Part shown: one piece after another, positions 43,828 to 55,240 of the stretch
Layout: each line of letters opens with the position of its first letter
Numbering within the stretch: position 1 is the stretch's first letter
Source of the DNA: Lepidonotus clava
Lineage: Eukaryota; Annelida; Polychaeta; Phyllodocida; Polynoidae
Length of the DNA stretch: 64,000 nucleotides
Direction: 5' to 3'
Assembly: GCA_936440205.1 (NCBI GenBank)
Contig: OW387138.1
Coordinates: 30,027,541 to 30,091,540 of the forward strand
Notes under the pieces: generated by a model
Database searches by the model: none
Told to the model about the DNA's origin: nothing
What the model saw: only the letters and a program-made list of their open reading frames with translations
Translations under genes and position numbers: made by a program

Positions 43828-44879
43828 GGGCGGGTCTCCATGGGGCAATAAACTGGGATGATCGTTTTCCATCTAGGGTCCTGCCACATCCCAATGAGGG
43901 AAATAATCATCAACAAATGGTGCAGATCGCTGTGTTAATCCTCTCTAACCATTGCAATTCGAAGTGACAATAATTATGGCTCTATTCATCTAAAGGGCTA
44001 ACAGTGGTTTGGCACTTTATTCGCTTGGGTTCATTCATCTCATGGCGGGTTGCCAGAAGGTGAATTTCTTTGTCTGACCATCTGTGGCGGTTATAGCCTT
44101 TTTGCAGCAGTAGCTACCATGGTTTTAAAAAGGTCAACAGTGGTCGGATAAAAATGTATCATTGAGGTTTATTTGCCTTGTGGGGACCTACGGGCACCTT
44201 TAACCCTTTCCTGGAGGCTATAATTGCTTTTGTTCAAAATATTTAATACTTGTTGGTCCTTATCTGCCAATGGATTACAGCTATTTTGAACTAGTGACGT
44301 TTAATATCCATTGATTAATAGGGTGCGTTTTGTAATTAGTTTATGACTTAGTTCCTATATATATTAGCTAGCTCCAATGGCAGCCTAACTCCACTCAGAC
44401 TGCAGGTCCATTCCTTAATGTAGTTCCCAATTACAGATGACACAACACTCATGTGAAAGGATTAAGTTTATTGTGGCCACTATGTAATACCATTTGCAAG
44501 AACTCCTGTTGACAAGGAAAAGTCCAAGGGGTTTGTCCACTCAACCACCCAGCCAATACTCCTAGCCTGTCTACCAGTCTATCTGTGTCATTCCATAACA
44601 GAAACCCACTTCTAGAACCGATCTTTCCAGGGTGTGTAACCATCAACAGCAAGTAGCACTCTGCATGGTGCTGCAGCTAACAGATGCTTACATACATACA
44701 ATGACGCTGCCCCTTACACTCTTCAGCTTTGGTTCAAGAAGGGTTTACACCCGATGTTAGATTCTACATAAGAAGGGCTAAGCTAGCTATGGACTGACCA
44801 TCCAAGTCAGGACAATTATCCTATTGGTATTATTTGCCCCATGGAAACCCAGATTTAGTGACTCGCAATAAGTTTTTAC
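43828..44879. other. Intergenic, no gene seen
   Basis: No splice-consistent coding and no clear repeat. Short ORFs of about 67 codons are unsupported. Confidence 0.45.
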
Positions 44880-45058
44880 CTAAAGCCGCATCCCCACTTA
44901 GACAACATATCGGGGTGACTTGTTGTATATGGTGGCCCAAACTGCAATAATCCATCCCATCCCTGCAACTAGTCCCCCATATAGCACCGGCCGCCGGGGA
45001 TGGGATGGTGCTTTGGGCCAACAGGTACTACTATTCACTGGCATTAAGTCGCCTTTAG
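44880..45058. mobile_element. MITE, GCATCCCCA family, copy 2
   Basis: It starts TAAAGCCGCATCCCCACTTA and has the same near-palindromic interior (CCATCCCATCCCTGC and GGGATGGGATGG) as copies 1 and 3. The right end is diverged. Confidence 0.6.
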
Positions 45059-45792
45059 TTAGCCAACCAAGTCACTTTCAGTAGCTCAGTGTGAACCCTT
45101 CTTATACTAGGTCAATGTGGGTTTTGAAAGCCTTGGATAATAAAGTCAGGGATATTTGAACACCAAGCTGTTATGTTTTTACCTGCAACTATTAGCTACA
45201 TATTGCCAATAATTGGGTCTCAAGCCACATGTGATTACTTGTACTAAACCCAAAAAGATCACACATTCATTGTTTGAGTGGTGATTTAGAGGAGGAGGTT
45301 TCTGCAAAATATATATATTTAAATATCAAGTCTGGCTCAAGAAATGTTCTTTTAAACAAAAATGGTCCCCCTCTTCAAATCATAGATCCACAACTGTGTG
45401 CACAGCTTATTTTTAGTATTCTTGTTTTCAGAAACATAATTATGACTCTGAGCAGTATGGAAGAGGGGGGACTGTGTAATGGAAATGCTTTAAGTAGGTT
45501 AACAAGACGTTTTGATCTAGTTAGGGTCAAAAACAGGTGCATTTATTAACCTTGATTATACGAAAGTGTTTTTTTTTTAATTTTGACGTTTATCTGATAT
45601 TTTTGGGTGTTTTTACCCCTTAATATTGATCCTAAAGGGCCTAAACTTTCAGTAAATATTTTTCATTTTAATAAAGCCACCATTTCCTATAGGCTTGCCC
45701 AATGACTACCACATCAGACACTGTGTACTGAAAAATGGATCATTTCTACAAAACATTTTTAAAATTACAAGGAACAGAAACATGTATGCAAA

Positions 45793-45812
45793 ACGTCCTA
45801 CATGTAGGACGT
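45793..45812. repeat. Perfect 20-bp palindrome
   Basis: ACGTCCTACATGTAGGACGT is its own reverse complement, just outside the inverted-repeat element that begins at about 45838. Confidence 0.9.
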
Positions 45813-45837
45813 CAATATAATCTGGGTTAACCTATGG

Positions 45838-46854
45838 ATTGGAAAAGTAGATCATGACGACCTACTTTTACCTTGTCTAATCTGAATCTATAGGAGGGGT
45901 CTAGATTAAGGCGGGTTTACACAGGCCGTCAACGGGTCCTTGCGAAAATTCCCTTACGTTAACCTTACGATAATGAGTTATCATAAGGGAAAAACAATTT
46001 ATATAGGTCATTATCGTAGGTTATCTGTAACAATTATCGTAATATGCAAGGTCCTGAAGGGTTTACACTACCTGATAATTTCGTTAGGATAATGGTTATC
46101 GTGAGGGTGACCTAAGGCTTACGACAATGAAAGTATCTAATAGATTTCTATAAGAATGTATGCTTTGACATAAGGTAAGGGGGTTTACACAGGCCGACAA
46201 AGGTCCTTAAAACAAGAGAATTCATTATCATAAGCTCAATTTCATTGTCGTAAGCCCATTCTCCTAAGCTTTTTCCCAAAAATTTCAAACACGTCTGAAA
46301 TTTACATTATCTTAAGGAATTGGTTCTGGAAATCATCGTAGGCCTTACGATAGGCTTGAGACAATGAAATCCTTAGGTTAAAATGGGTTTACACAGGCCG
46401 ATAACGTCGTCGGGATTATCGTAAGGCCATCGGAATTATCGCAAGGCTATCGGGATTGTCGTAAGGCTAACCTAAGGGACCTAACGTAAGGATTTTATCG
46501 GCCTGTGTAAACCCCCCTTACGACAGGGGCCATCCACTTGACGTCTAAGGAGTGGTCACCTGACCTATAGGGTAAAGCGTGTAACAGAGTAACATGATCT
46601 ATGTAAGTCCGCTCGAATTGAATGGGGGGGAAAGTGTTATAACCATGAAAAAGTGACTTTTTTTATAGATATAATGAAATCCTACAGAGGTCATTCTTAA
46701 ATTCAACATCACACATTGGGACCCCCATCTAGATGTTACGTGACCGCTCCATATAGGACCTAAGGTCATGTGACTGCACCCATTTAATGTAGACCCCCAT
46801 AGCTTCAGATTAGACAAGGCAAAAATAGGTTGTCATGACCTAGTTTTCATTTCC
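45838..46854. mobile_element. Inverted-repeat element with about 65-bp ends, host of a second element
   Basis: The left arm (45838-45903) and right arm (46790-46854) are inverted repeats sharing ACCTTGTCTAATCTGAA, ATCATGACGACCTA (right partner TAGGTTGTCATGACC) and a GGGGTCTA edge. Much of its interior is a second element at 45911-46520. It is non-coding. Confidence 0.75.
45911..46520. mobile_element. Foldback-like element with GGGTTTACACAGGCCG ends
   Basis: The left end GCGGGTTTACACAGGCCG and the right end CGGCCTGTGTAAACCC are inverted repeats, and the same motif recurs inside in direct orientation near 46188 and 46385. The interior is packed with TTACGATAA/TCGTAAGG motifs. It has inserted into, or forms the core of, the element at 45838-46854. 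Confidence 0.8.
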
Positions 46855-47173
46855 TTAGACATCATGGTCATCAGTTAAACATTATTCATAACAAAAATGA
46901 AGCTTTTAAAATCACTGCAAGTCCAATACCATTATCTCTGTCACTGCAAGTGAAATCTTAATCACTCGCTTCTCTAGATTTGTGTATCATCCCTAATATA
47001 ATTATAATCTACTTGGTCATGCTGCGTTTATCTCTGCATCCTGAGTAACAAGTCCTCTTGCCTACGGTATGCTGCTTCGGCCATTTCCTGTTGTCTTGAA
47101 CTCTCGGTGTTCATATTTCTCACTGTAAAGTACATAACAACAATGGTGAATGGTATTATAACCAAGATGCATT

Positions 47174-47450
47174 AGGGGCAGATCCAGGATTTGTTAGGGG
47201 GTTTGAAAACTTTTAGAAAGTGTGAATAGCATGGGGAAGGGTTGGTAGGGGTCTCCACCCCCAGTTTGGAGGGCCGGGGGACAACAGAGCCCCAGTGGCC
47301 TGTTTTAAAATACTGATTGTAACAACAAACTGATGGTCAATATTAAACATGATCCTTGTCCACTTTGATTGTTATTAAGCCTTTTTACACCTAAGAAGAA
47401 CTATTTAGATTGCGGTAAATGAGCTGTGTCCCCTCTAAATCCGTCCCTGA
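47174..47450. mobile_element. MITE with GGGGCAGATCCAGG-type ends
   Basis: It begins AGGGGCAGATCCAGGATTTG and ends AAATCCGTCCCTGA. It has a G-rich interior and is longer than its relatives. Confidence 0.5.
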
Positions 47451-47509
47451 CTAGTACTGATCCTACTCATTGGTGCTAACTATGATAGTGTGTACTGCAT
47501 GCAGTCCAA

Positions 47510-47577
47510 GTTAGCTCAGTTGGTTAAGATTCTACCTTGAATGTGGAGAATGGGGCTTCTAATCCCAAAGTGTCCAT
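47510..47577 (+). tRNA. tRNA-like sequence, probably a pseudogene or SINE head
   Basis: It has an A-box-like TAGCTCAGTTGG and an anticodon arm TCTAC-CTTGAAT-GTGGA, which would read TGA (Ser). The T arm TGGGG-CTTCTAA-TCCCA has a weakened B box. The acceptor arms (GTCCAAG and the 3' side) do not pair, so a working tRNA is unlikely. A tRNA-derived SINE is the main alternative. Confidence 0.45.
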
Positions 47578-48298
47578 TTTTCTTTTACATACCAATATAC
47601 AATTGATATACAGTATATTACTGTATATTACTGTGAGAGAAATTTCAGTAATAAATACAGTTATATACTGTTGATTGCAATGATATTATGGTTTATTATA
47701 CCTTAGGGTGATACAAGTTTAGTAGTTAAGAGTTTAACACAGGGTGATACAAACCTGGGTGATAACCAGCCTTGTATCGCATTGCAGTGTGATACAGAAA
47801 CTTTTTATTTTTCTAAAATTCATGAAAAAAATGAAATGATTAAGAAATAAAAAATCTAACATATGCATTATCTGTACAACGTTCATAGCTACATTTTACT
47901 GCTTACTATATTTGTGGATTTGATGAATATCAAAAGAGTTATATGAAAAAACATAAAAAAATGTGCAGCATCACAGTCCCACCATCACTGATTGCTGTGC
48001 ATCCTTCCTTGGGAGCTCAGATCTAACAGAAAAGGTATAATAGGACACAAACATGAATGTACAGGGGGAGCCCCCTTCCACTCCCACACCGGGACCCCGA
48101 TATCAGCCCTCGGCCGGCCCTTCGGGCCCTGGCCTCATTTTTAATGGTTACTTCTCTTCGACATTGTCATATTGCAGATGAAGTTGTGTAATGTTAAACT
48201 GCCTTATCACACTTCACAATACCAATTTCCTACGATATGAGGACTATATCACATGATGGCATTATGTGGTCTCTCTATAGGAGGCCCCAGTCTGTCTA
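47578..48298. other. Intergenic, short repeats only
   Basis: This contains GTGATACAA-type short repeats around 47708-47810, related in reverse to sequence near 55910-55960, and a G/C-rich patch at 48060-48135. No gene was seen. Confidence 0.4.
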
Positions 48299-48957
48299 AA
48301 GGCGGTGATGCACGAGACAACGAAAATGGACTGACAGTGGACCAGTTTCAAGATTGATTCAAAATATTTTCTATCTCCAAAAATCGGTCCAGAATCGGTT
48401 CACTCTGGTTTAGAATCGTGTCGTGGATCATATTAACCGATTTATTAAAACCGATTTTGGAACCGACAGTTGAAATGGAAAATATTTCAAACCAACACTG
48501 GACTGACAATGGACCCATGATATTATTAATCATGTTTAATATTTTGGGACCAATTCTGGACCAATTCTGGACCGATTGCATCGTATTTTCAATAAGTATT
48601 CTACAATTTTACTTATTTTTCATCAAACAGATTAAATATTAAAAATTTATGGTCATATTGAACATATTTAGACATGAAAGTAAAACTTTTAAATTTTGCA
48701 GACTTATGATAATTAAGCCAACCGATTTTTTAAGAATAATATTTCTATTGATTAATAGTTTAGATTAGAAGAAAATAATTGCTTTTCAACTTTCCCATGG
48801 ATCATGGGGATGGGACTAATTTTGGACCAATTTTAGGACCAACAGATTGAAGGGCAAAAACCGATTCTGGACCAATGAAAAACCGACGGTTCTGAAATCG
48901 GTCAGATTCTTTTTTTTTATTTGTGTTGAAAAATGTCGTCTTGTGGATCACCGGCTT
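48299..48957. mobile_element. Inverted-repeat element rich in ACCGATTCTGGACCA
   Basis: The left end AAGGCGGTGATGCACGAGAC and the right end CGTCTTGTGGATCACCGGCTT are inverted repeats. The interior has many forward and reverse copies of GGACCAATTCTGGACC and ACCGATT. The short ORFs on both strands here are by-products. It is non-autonomous. Confidence 0.7.
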
Positions 48958-49607
48958 AACCATGTGTTGTATATCCCAGCAATATCGTACCAATAATGTA
49001 TCATTTAGGGTATTACACTAAATAACTATCTTTCCTATGCTTTGTCTATGTCTTCTATGACATGAGAGAGACGACATGGAATGTGTTTCAATGATTTTAG
49101 GCGTGACCTCCAAGACATTATTGAACAATGACATGTTGAACAAGATTTAATGTCATGGACTAAGATAAAGATTAAGATTTTATTATCCACGACTTGACTA
49201 ATATAAAAATCGTATTGTACGACTGTCGTATCTCACTGCAACTTGCACTATTTGACTACAGCAATAATGCCAATATTATAGCATACTATGCTATGATCAC
49301 GATAAGCTCATATCATGGTCATATCGTGGTCATGTCGCAGCTTATGTCTTGTAGTTTAATAGGGCCCTAATTTTAGCATAGTCCACCGGCCTCCAGTGCA
49401 CTCTGCCACATTGACACCTCAGTATTTTCCGGAGTGGAGGTGTGAGCAGTGCAGACTGTCCCCGCTGGCACGAAGATAACATCTATCACCTTCACTAATA
49501 TGCACACATTTTTCCATTGCTTTCTTTGATTATTTAGTTTGAATAGTGGCATCCTGCCAACGGCAGTATAAAAGTCTTCATTTTGCCCAGAGGGTGTAAA
49601 ATTGATG
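48958..49607. other. Intergenic, no gene seen
   Basis: A GC-richer patch near 49380-49490 reads as a 95-codon minus ORF (49373-49660) with no recognisable domain. Nothing else was identified. Confidence 0.4.
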
Positions 49608-49674
49608 TCACACACAACATAAATACAAAGTGATTGTACAACGTTGTGATAACATTGCACAAAATTGTCAAATT

Positions 49675-50227
49675 TAAGCTGCGTCCCAACGCGGCTACTG
49701 AACCTCCTCGATTAGTAATTTATGTTGGCCCAAAGTGCCAAACCCATCCGAAACCTGGCAATTAGTGCCCTATAGAGCAGGGGGGGTGCCCAAGAAAAAC
49801 CTACGAAAAATCGCATCCACGAAAAGTTATAAAAGCCACGATATGGCTAGTGGTCTATCGTGGGTTTTTAGAAACAAAACATTTTCGTGGATTTTTTTTT
49901 CTTTTTTTTTCAAAAATATGCAATCTCAAAGTGTCCTAATCTATGTCAAACACACATTAGGATGTATTTTAGTTGAATATATACATCATGAATGACTTTA
50001 GTATGATTTTTCACTGGATTTTAATGTCCACGAAATTTTCGTACATTTTTTCTGGGGATGAACTTCTATCGTGGCCACGAAAAATAGGTAAAAACGCCTC
50101 TACGAAATTTCGTAACTTTTTTTTGCAAGCCCCCCCAGTAGTTCCCTGGGAATACATAGAATTGGTACTTCTGGCCACCATACACAACTAATCGCTGAGG
50201 TTAATTGCCACATGGGGATGCGGCTTA
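49675..50227. mobile_element. MITE, GCATCCCCA family, copy 3, interrupted
   Basis: The outer ends TTAAGCTGCGTCCCAACG and CACATGGGGATGCGGCTTAA are inverted repeats. The interior matches copies 1 and 2 but is opened by another element at 49781-50136. Confidence 0.7.
49781..50136. mobile_element. Innermost element with CCCCCC/GGGGGG and CTACGAAA ends
   Basis: It begins GGGGGGTGCCCAAGAAAAAC and ends TTTTGCAAGCCCCCC, with partner motifs CCTACGAAAAAT and ACGAAATTTCGT inside. Forward and reverse CCACGAAAA motifs fill the interior. It lies inside MITE copy 3. Confidence 0.65.
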
Positions 50228-50382
50228 ATGCTTGTAGTAACACTGTTGCTGCATAGTTTTCCTAACAATGTTGCAAAAAGGCAATGCTGTACAGCATTGT
50301 ATGAATGTTGTGTGTTTGCTGGGTTACTTGTAAACAAGTGTATTGCTTAAGTGTATAAATGTTTATACTTCAGTCAAATGAT

Positions 50383-50465
50383 TTAAAGATAATTGGCCTT
50401 ACAAGTATTCTCTCGGAGGTGAATGAGCCAGGGGATGTTTAGAAGCTGACCAACAACACGAGCAG
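50383..50465 (-). CDS. Gene C last exon
   Basis: 83 nt from acceptor TTTTCCAG to TAA. In phase 1 it reads ARVVGQLLNIPWLIHLREN and then a short CKANYL end. The other two frames are less protein-like. Confidence 0.5.
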
Positions 50466-52700
50466 CTGGAAAACATAGAGCATATTCAAGTTAGTTTTCT
50501 AAAAGAAAACTCTTTGTGTCAATGAAAACCGGTTTTCATGTGAATCCATTTGAATATATTTCAAGACAGGTATTATGTTCTTAGCTAATATATACATTCA
50601 AGATCAGAGTATGCATTTTCAGAACAAATTTCAAAGGTGCAGATCAATTTGGATTTTATGTATCCACAACTGAAATGAATGAACACTGAATATTAACAAT
50701 TTTTTTTATGGAATAGGTATGTTATTTATTGATTGAGAAAGCAGAAAAAGCTTTAATCAAAGGAATCAAACATCAAAATACATTACAAAGAATTAAAATG
50801 TTAAATCTTAATCTCTGGATTCAGCATTTAAAAATATTTACTTTATGTTCCTTTTTTACACATTACAGATATTAAAGCAAAATCATGTTAAGTAGCAAGT
50901 TTGGGCTTATTTGAAATACCGGAGCAGTTCATCAAAACTGTATCTAAAAAGTAAAGTTAAATTTAAGGAAATACATTTTGTTAAAGAGCTATAAGCTATG
51001 ATCAATCAGAAAGATGCATTTTTGATAATTGAAACAACTCGAGCACAGCAGTAAGCATGCATTCCAACCTGTTTGGTAATGATAATTTTTCTAGCATTAC
51101 ACAACACAGGGGAAGCCTGAGCATATAGAAAAATATTCCATGGGAAAATGATAGGCTATTCATTACATATCTTCCAGTTTGGTAATGTGGGATAAGTTAA
51201 GAATTGACACCTGTCGTTGGGCTGTGTTTTGCGGTACTCAAGACTATTGGGTTTTTCTTAAATCATCTCTCTATCCACTTAGGTGTAATATATATATTTA
51301 ATTCAAATGCATAGGTTATGCCTTATCATAGAGATACAATAGATGTATGTTTATGGCCTTATCTAATGATATGATATATATGAAATAGAATTAGGATGTT
51401 TTTAAGTTATGGGCGCTCAAAGAGAAAAGTTTGATTCTTTACTTCTATTTCATGAACAAAGATTTCTCAGCAACAATTGGGGACAGGTCTTTGAAAGTTC
51501 ATATGTGTGTTCTAAACATTATAATTGAGGGAAGGGTGTCTGAGAATTTTGATATCTTTCCTCCATCTTTTTTGAAAAAAATGAAATGTAAAAATTAGAA
51601 ATTATTCACTTTTAAATTACCTGTGTTTTGACATAAGATTAAAACTAAGGCCTAAATAAAAATCTGAGACACCCTTCTCTGTATTTGATAGTATCTAACA
51701 TGTATGGAAAAAATTAGCTATGTGGCTCCTTTAGGTAATGACTCATCTTTGTTCAAAAATAAAAGTGGAAAAATAGGTTTTCAAATTACAGATTCTTTAA
51801 TTCTCAGATGATTTCCTTATAACTAATATGACTGAATAGAGAAAGATCAGACCTTTCAAATGGTGTTTATGGTATATTCATAGCTAACATAGGCACAGAG
51901 TTACATGCCAAAACGTGAATCATGCTCCAACCACCGCTGTCAATCCTTAATGTGTATTGACACATCTAATGTCTGTTTGTGTTTTGTAATGGGTTTGCAT
52001 TGGGTTTTAGCAAGAGCTTGAATCAATTAGAGGTCAGGACAGCCTAGACCTATGGATCTGGTCATCAAGAAACAGCTCATTTTGAGTTCCTATTATTGTG
52101 TCATAGTGATAGTTTTGGCTAGATATCATAAATGTTATTTTATATGAAGTGTTGTAAATTAACAGGACACAGCCATATTGTCATTACACCGTGAATGTGC
52201 CATTAAAGTTACATTTAGGCAAATTTACGAGAACATAAGAAACAATGAAGTAATGGGAGGTTATGGAAAAATTTAATGTTCAGGTTTTTGAGTTGTTTCT
52301 TGTCTCCCAGTTCTATAGACTATATAACCTATATGAATGCTGATTGAATCAGTAACGCAAAAGCTGCTGAACCTGGTTTGGCTCCCTCTGGGGGCTATAG
52401 ACATCATGAGTGATAGAACTGATGGCACAATGGAGTAGACATTGAAAGGGATAGTAACACAAGTAAGTATACAAACCAGATAAATGATAATAGAAGACTC
52501 GGAGGCACATCTTTTAATAAGAGCCGCAGAAGAGGGAATGTGTGGATCTGAGTGGTTCGCAAAGCAATCACCTAAATGTAATGCTAATCCAAAGGGTGAA
52601 AGTATCACAGTAGGTCAGAAATAATTCAGACAAGTGGTATAGTGAGAGAGAGAGAGTTAATGAGAGTTAAGGAATTTAAAGTTCCAATCAGCATAAGCTG

Positions 52701-52755
<55 letters not shown>

Positions 52756-53813
52756 GTCTAGCAGTAGTAAATACTGTTTGCTGAGATTGAACATCCAAAT
52801 TTGTATAAAGCATCACACACAAAGCAAATGGAATTACAATTATTCTATTACAACTATCTGTCGACATGAACAATCAAAAGTAGGATGCATGAGCTGGTCA
52901 GAAGACATTTAAAGCAGCATCACAGAAGAGGGGTTGAAGAACTACTAACCAATGCTGAGCTTACCAAATACTTCTCTATTAAAGGAAATATATAAAACAG
53001 TGACAATATGTAAATAGGAACCTTTTCTCATACTTCACTTCAATAGTCCTTCATTCTCTACAAATCATTATTCAGTCAAAGGCTTATAAGAACAGGACTG
53101 TCAGGTTACTTGCCTTCAAAGATAATTTCTAATAGATATATTATGAAGCAGAAAACTCCCACAAAGATAGCTGTGAGTAGTACTGCAGTAACAGCGAGGA
53201 TGGCAAGGAGTATTCCCACAAGACCATATGGAAGGAAGAATGTTCTATATAGTATAACTCCCATTTTAACTCTGTCTATAAAACAAAACAAAAAGATAGT
53301 TAAGTAGAAGCACAATGTTGATATTGTATGCACAAGTTCTATGAGATACAATTCAAAGTATAACAGTTTATCAAAAGCATTTGTAGCTTAGGGACCATTT
53401 GCAATATATTCAATTTTTAGCAAGATATCTCACATACACGTCTCCCCAAATTTTAGTACTTAGTAATTATTAAGCAAATCATCTTCATTGATAAAGGACA
53501 ATGAGCATCAAGTATCATCAAGTTAAATTTGCTCTGTAACAGTTTTGATAACTTCAAGCATTACTTGTTTTCTTTTGTGTTTTATGGTAAAGTATCTAAT
53601 GCATATAGGAGACTTAATGATACTGGCTTGCTAGATTATAAAACTGTACATTATTACCTTTTAGCACAACCACAATTATGATGAATGGCAACAGTAAACC
53701 AGTATAGTAAACGGTTGTAGCCATGATGGAGAAGATTGAATAGAGAAGAGTGATCAGAAAGCCATCTTCAACAGCCCCTGGGATGTCTGTTGCAGCATCT
53801 AACTTCACACCTT
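50383..53813 (-). CDS. Multi-pass membrane protein gene C, 3' exons (partial)
   Basis: Three phase-1 exons: 53658-53813, 53114-53275 and 50383-50465 (stop at 50383-50385). Exon one encodes a short polar lead (KLDAATDIPGAVEDG) and one or two hydrophobic spans up to FIIIVVVLK. Exon two encodes DRVKMGVILYRTFFLPYG and a long hydrophobic stretch ending FIIYLLEIIFE. Exon three encodes ARVVGQLLNIPWLIHLREN and a short tail. The second exon ends in AAG|GCAAGT, a good GC-type donor. 5' exons must lie at higher coordinates but were not found. I do not recognise the family; at least two membrane spans are visible. Confidence 0.6.
50466..53113. other. Last intron of gene C
   Basis: AT-rich, with a (TA)n run at about 52702-52752. 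A 111-codon minus ORF at 52273-52608 has no domain and no matching splice phase. A possible 11-nt microexon (AGAAGTATTTG on minus, about 52971-52981) sits between AG and GTAAGC. Confidence 0.45.
53114..53275 (-). CDS. Gene C exon, second visible, GC donor
   Basis: 162 nt, acceptor TTTTATAG, phase 1-1, ending at AAG|GCAAGT. It encodes GILLAILAVTAVLLTAIFVG and on through FIIYLL. Confidence 0.65.
53658..53813 (-). CDS. Gene C exon, first visible
   Basis: 156 nt, acceptor TTCTTCACAG, donor GTAATA, open in phase 1-1. It encodes hydrophobic segments GFLITLLYSIFSIMATTVYY and GLLLPFIIIVVVLK. Confidence 0.65.
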
Positions 53814-53947
53814 CTGTGAAGAAAAAAATACAATTAAATCAGATTATGAACTCCTAAGATGCACCCTCCAACATCATCTGCAATTTTCCAGTGTATATAT
53901 TCCTATAAATTTTAGTTGAGCAGATTAGGTAGGTAAATATTCAACAA

Positions 53948-54602
53948 ATATCCCAGCCAAGGATATGATGTTCTAATAACGTTCTAGCAACGTTCTGTAT
54001 TGGTTCCTGTTAGGTTACACTGTTAGGTTACAGCAACGTTCTTTTGATGACTCCCAATAACGTTGCTGCAACCAACTGTTGTGACGTTACATTGTGACGT
54101 TCTAATAATGTTCTTGTAACATAATTTATGAGGCTGATACTTCATAAGAATGTCACAATAACTTTCTGTTTAGGTGTGGTTGAGACCTCACTAAATGAGG
54201 ATGTCACCATAACGTTCTGTTTAGGTTAGGTTGACACCTAACATAATAAGATAGTCACAGTTACATTCTGTTTAGGTAAGGTTAAGACCTGATGTAATCA
54301 GAACATCACAATAACATTCTGTTTAGGTGAAGTTGGGACCTCACCTAGTCAGGAGGTCACAACAATGTTCTGTATAAGTGAGGTCTGGACCTCACCTAAT
54401 CAGGATGTCACAATGACGTTCTATTTCAATTTTATCTTGACCTAACCTCACAAAAACGTTATGAGAACATACTGTTTTGGTTAGGTCTCAACCTCCCCAA
54501 AAAATAATGTAACAGTTACGTGACAATTTAGTAAGTAACAGACAAACCAAAAAAGTATGGTCGCTTTATGTGACCGTTACGTCACACCTTGGTTGGGATA
54601 TA
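53948..54602. mobile_element. Inverted-repeat element with internal minisatellite
   Basis: The ends ATATCCCAGCCAAGG and CACCTTGGTTGGGATAT are inverted repeats. Inside, about 54100-54440 holds five or so copies of a roughly 60-bp unit (TCACAATAACGTTCTGTTTA, GGTTGAGACCTCACCTAATC). It is non-coding and was probably mobilised by a related DNA transposon. Confidence 0.75.
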
Positions 54603-54961
54603 CCAAGGAAAAAGAATGCTAGAAAGCTTCCATTATTATTTGACTAATTCTCCACACCATGGCTGGTTTGTTCCATATATTTTTACCTGCAGACTAGCTT
54701 AGAGCATGATTTATTTCATACAATTCTTGGTGCTGACAACTTTGAATTTGTTTGATTTTCTTTGGAAATATTGCATCAAACCATACATCTTACATACGAT
54801 TCACAAGAGAATTGTAGGACATCGCTAATGATATATATGTTTAAGCAACCAGGGAGGAGGTACAAGGTGGGTCTACCCAAGATGTGACAGGCACATCAGC
54901 CTGAGGATAGATCCTGCAGGACCAGCTGAAAACCCATATCCCTGACAAACCGAGGGCTTAT

Positions 54962-55240
54962 ACCCAGCAAACACACAACGTACATACAACATTAGATTTT
55001 GGTTGCAGTTTGGTAATCTTGTGATGTTACATGCCTGCAACGTTGCCACAACCTACCAGTACAACGTTGTTGTGCAACGTGAATACAACCACCAAATACA
55101 ACGTTGCAGAAATGTTACGACAAGCAAATATACAATGTTGTGTTGCAACATACACACAATGTTTCAAAATTACGTTGTGACAATGTCAATATCACAACAG
55201 TGTAAAAACATTGTGGGACTACTTAAACACAACATGTAGG
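54962..55240. mobile_element. AACGTT-motif element with CCCAGCAAACACACAACG end
   Basis: The left end CCCAGCAAACACACAACG is the inverted form of the end at 50308-50325. The interior is dense in ACAACGTTGT and related short palindromes. The right end is not clear; similar motifs continue at 55650-55790. Confidence 0.5.

Larger units (their letters stand above)
49608..50325. mobile_element. AACGTT-rich element with CAGCAAACACAC end, split by nested insertions
   Basis: The left remainder (49608-49674, GTACAACGTTGTGATAACATT) and right remainder (50228-50325, ending GTTGTGTGTTTGCTGGG) belong to the same motif family as 54962-55230. Between them sits the MITE at 49675-50227. The outer left boundary is approximate. 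Confidence 0.5.

Noticed and set aside
49373-49660. 95-codon minus ORF with a GC-richer end
   Set aside because: It overlaps AACGTT repeat sequence, has no domain, and its codon pattern is unconvincing.
52273-52608. 111-codon minus ORF with one hydrophobic stretch
   Set aside because: No acceptor/donor in the phase needed by gene C, no recognised domain, and it lies inside the proposed last intron.
52971-52981. 11-nt microexon in gene C
   Set aside because: Good AG and GTAAGC borders, but using it shifts the last exon into a less protein-like frame; kept only as a possible alternative.
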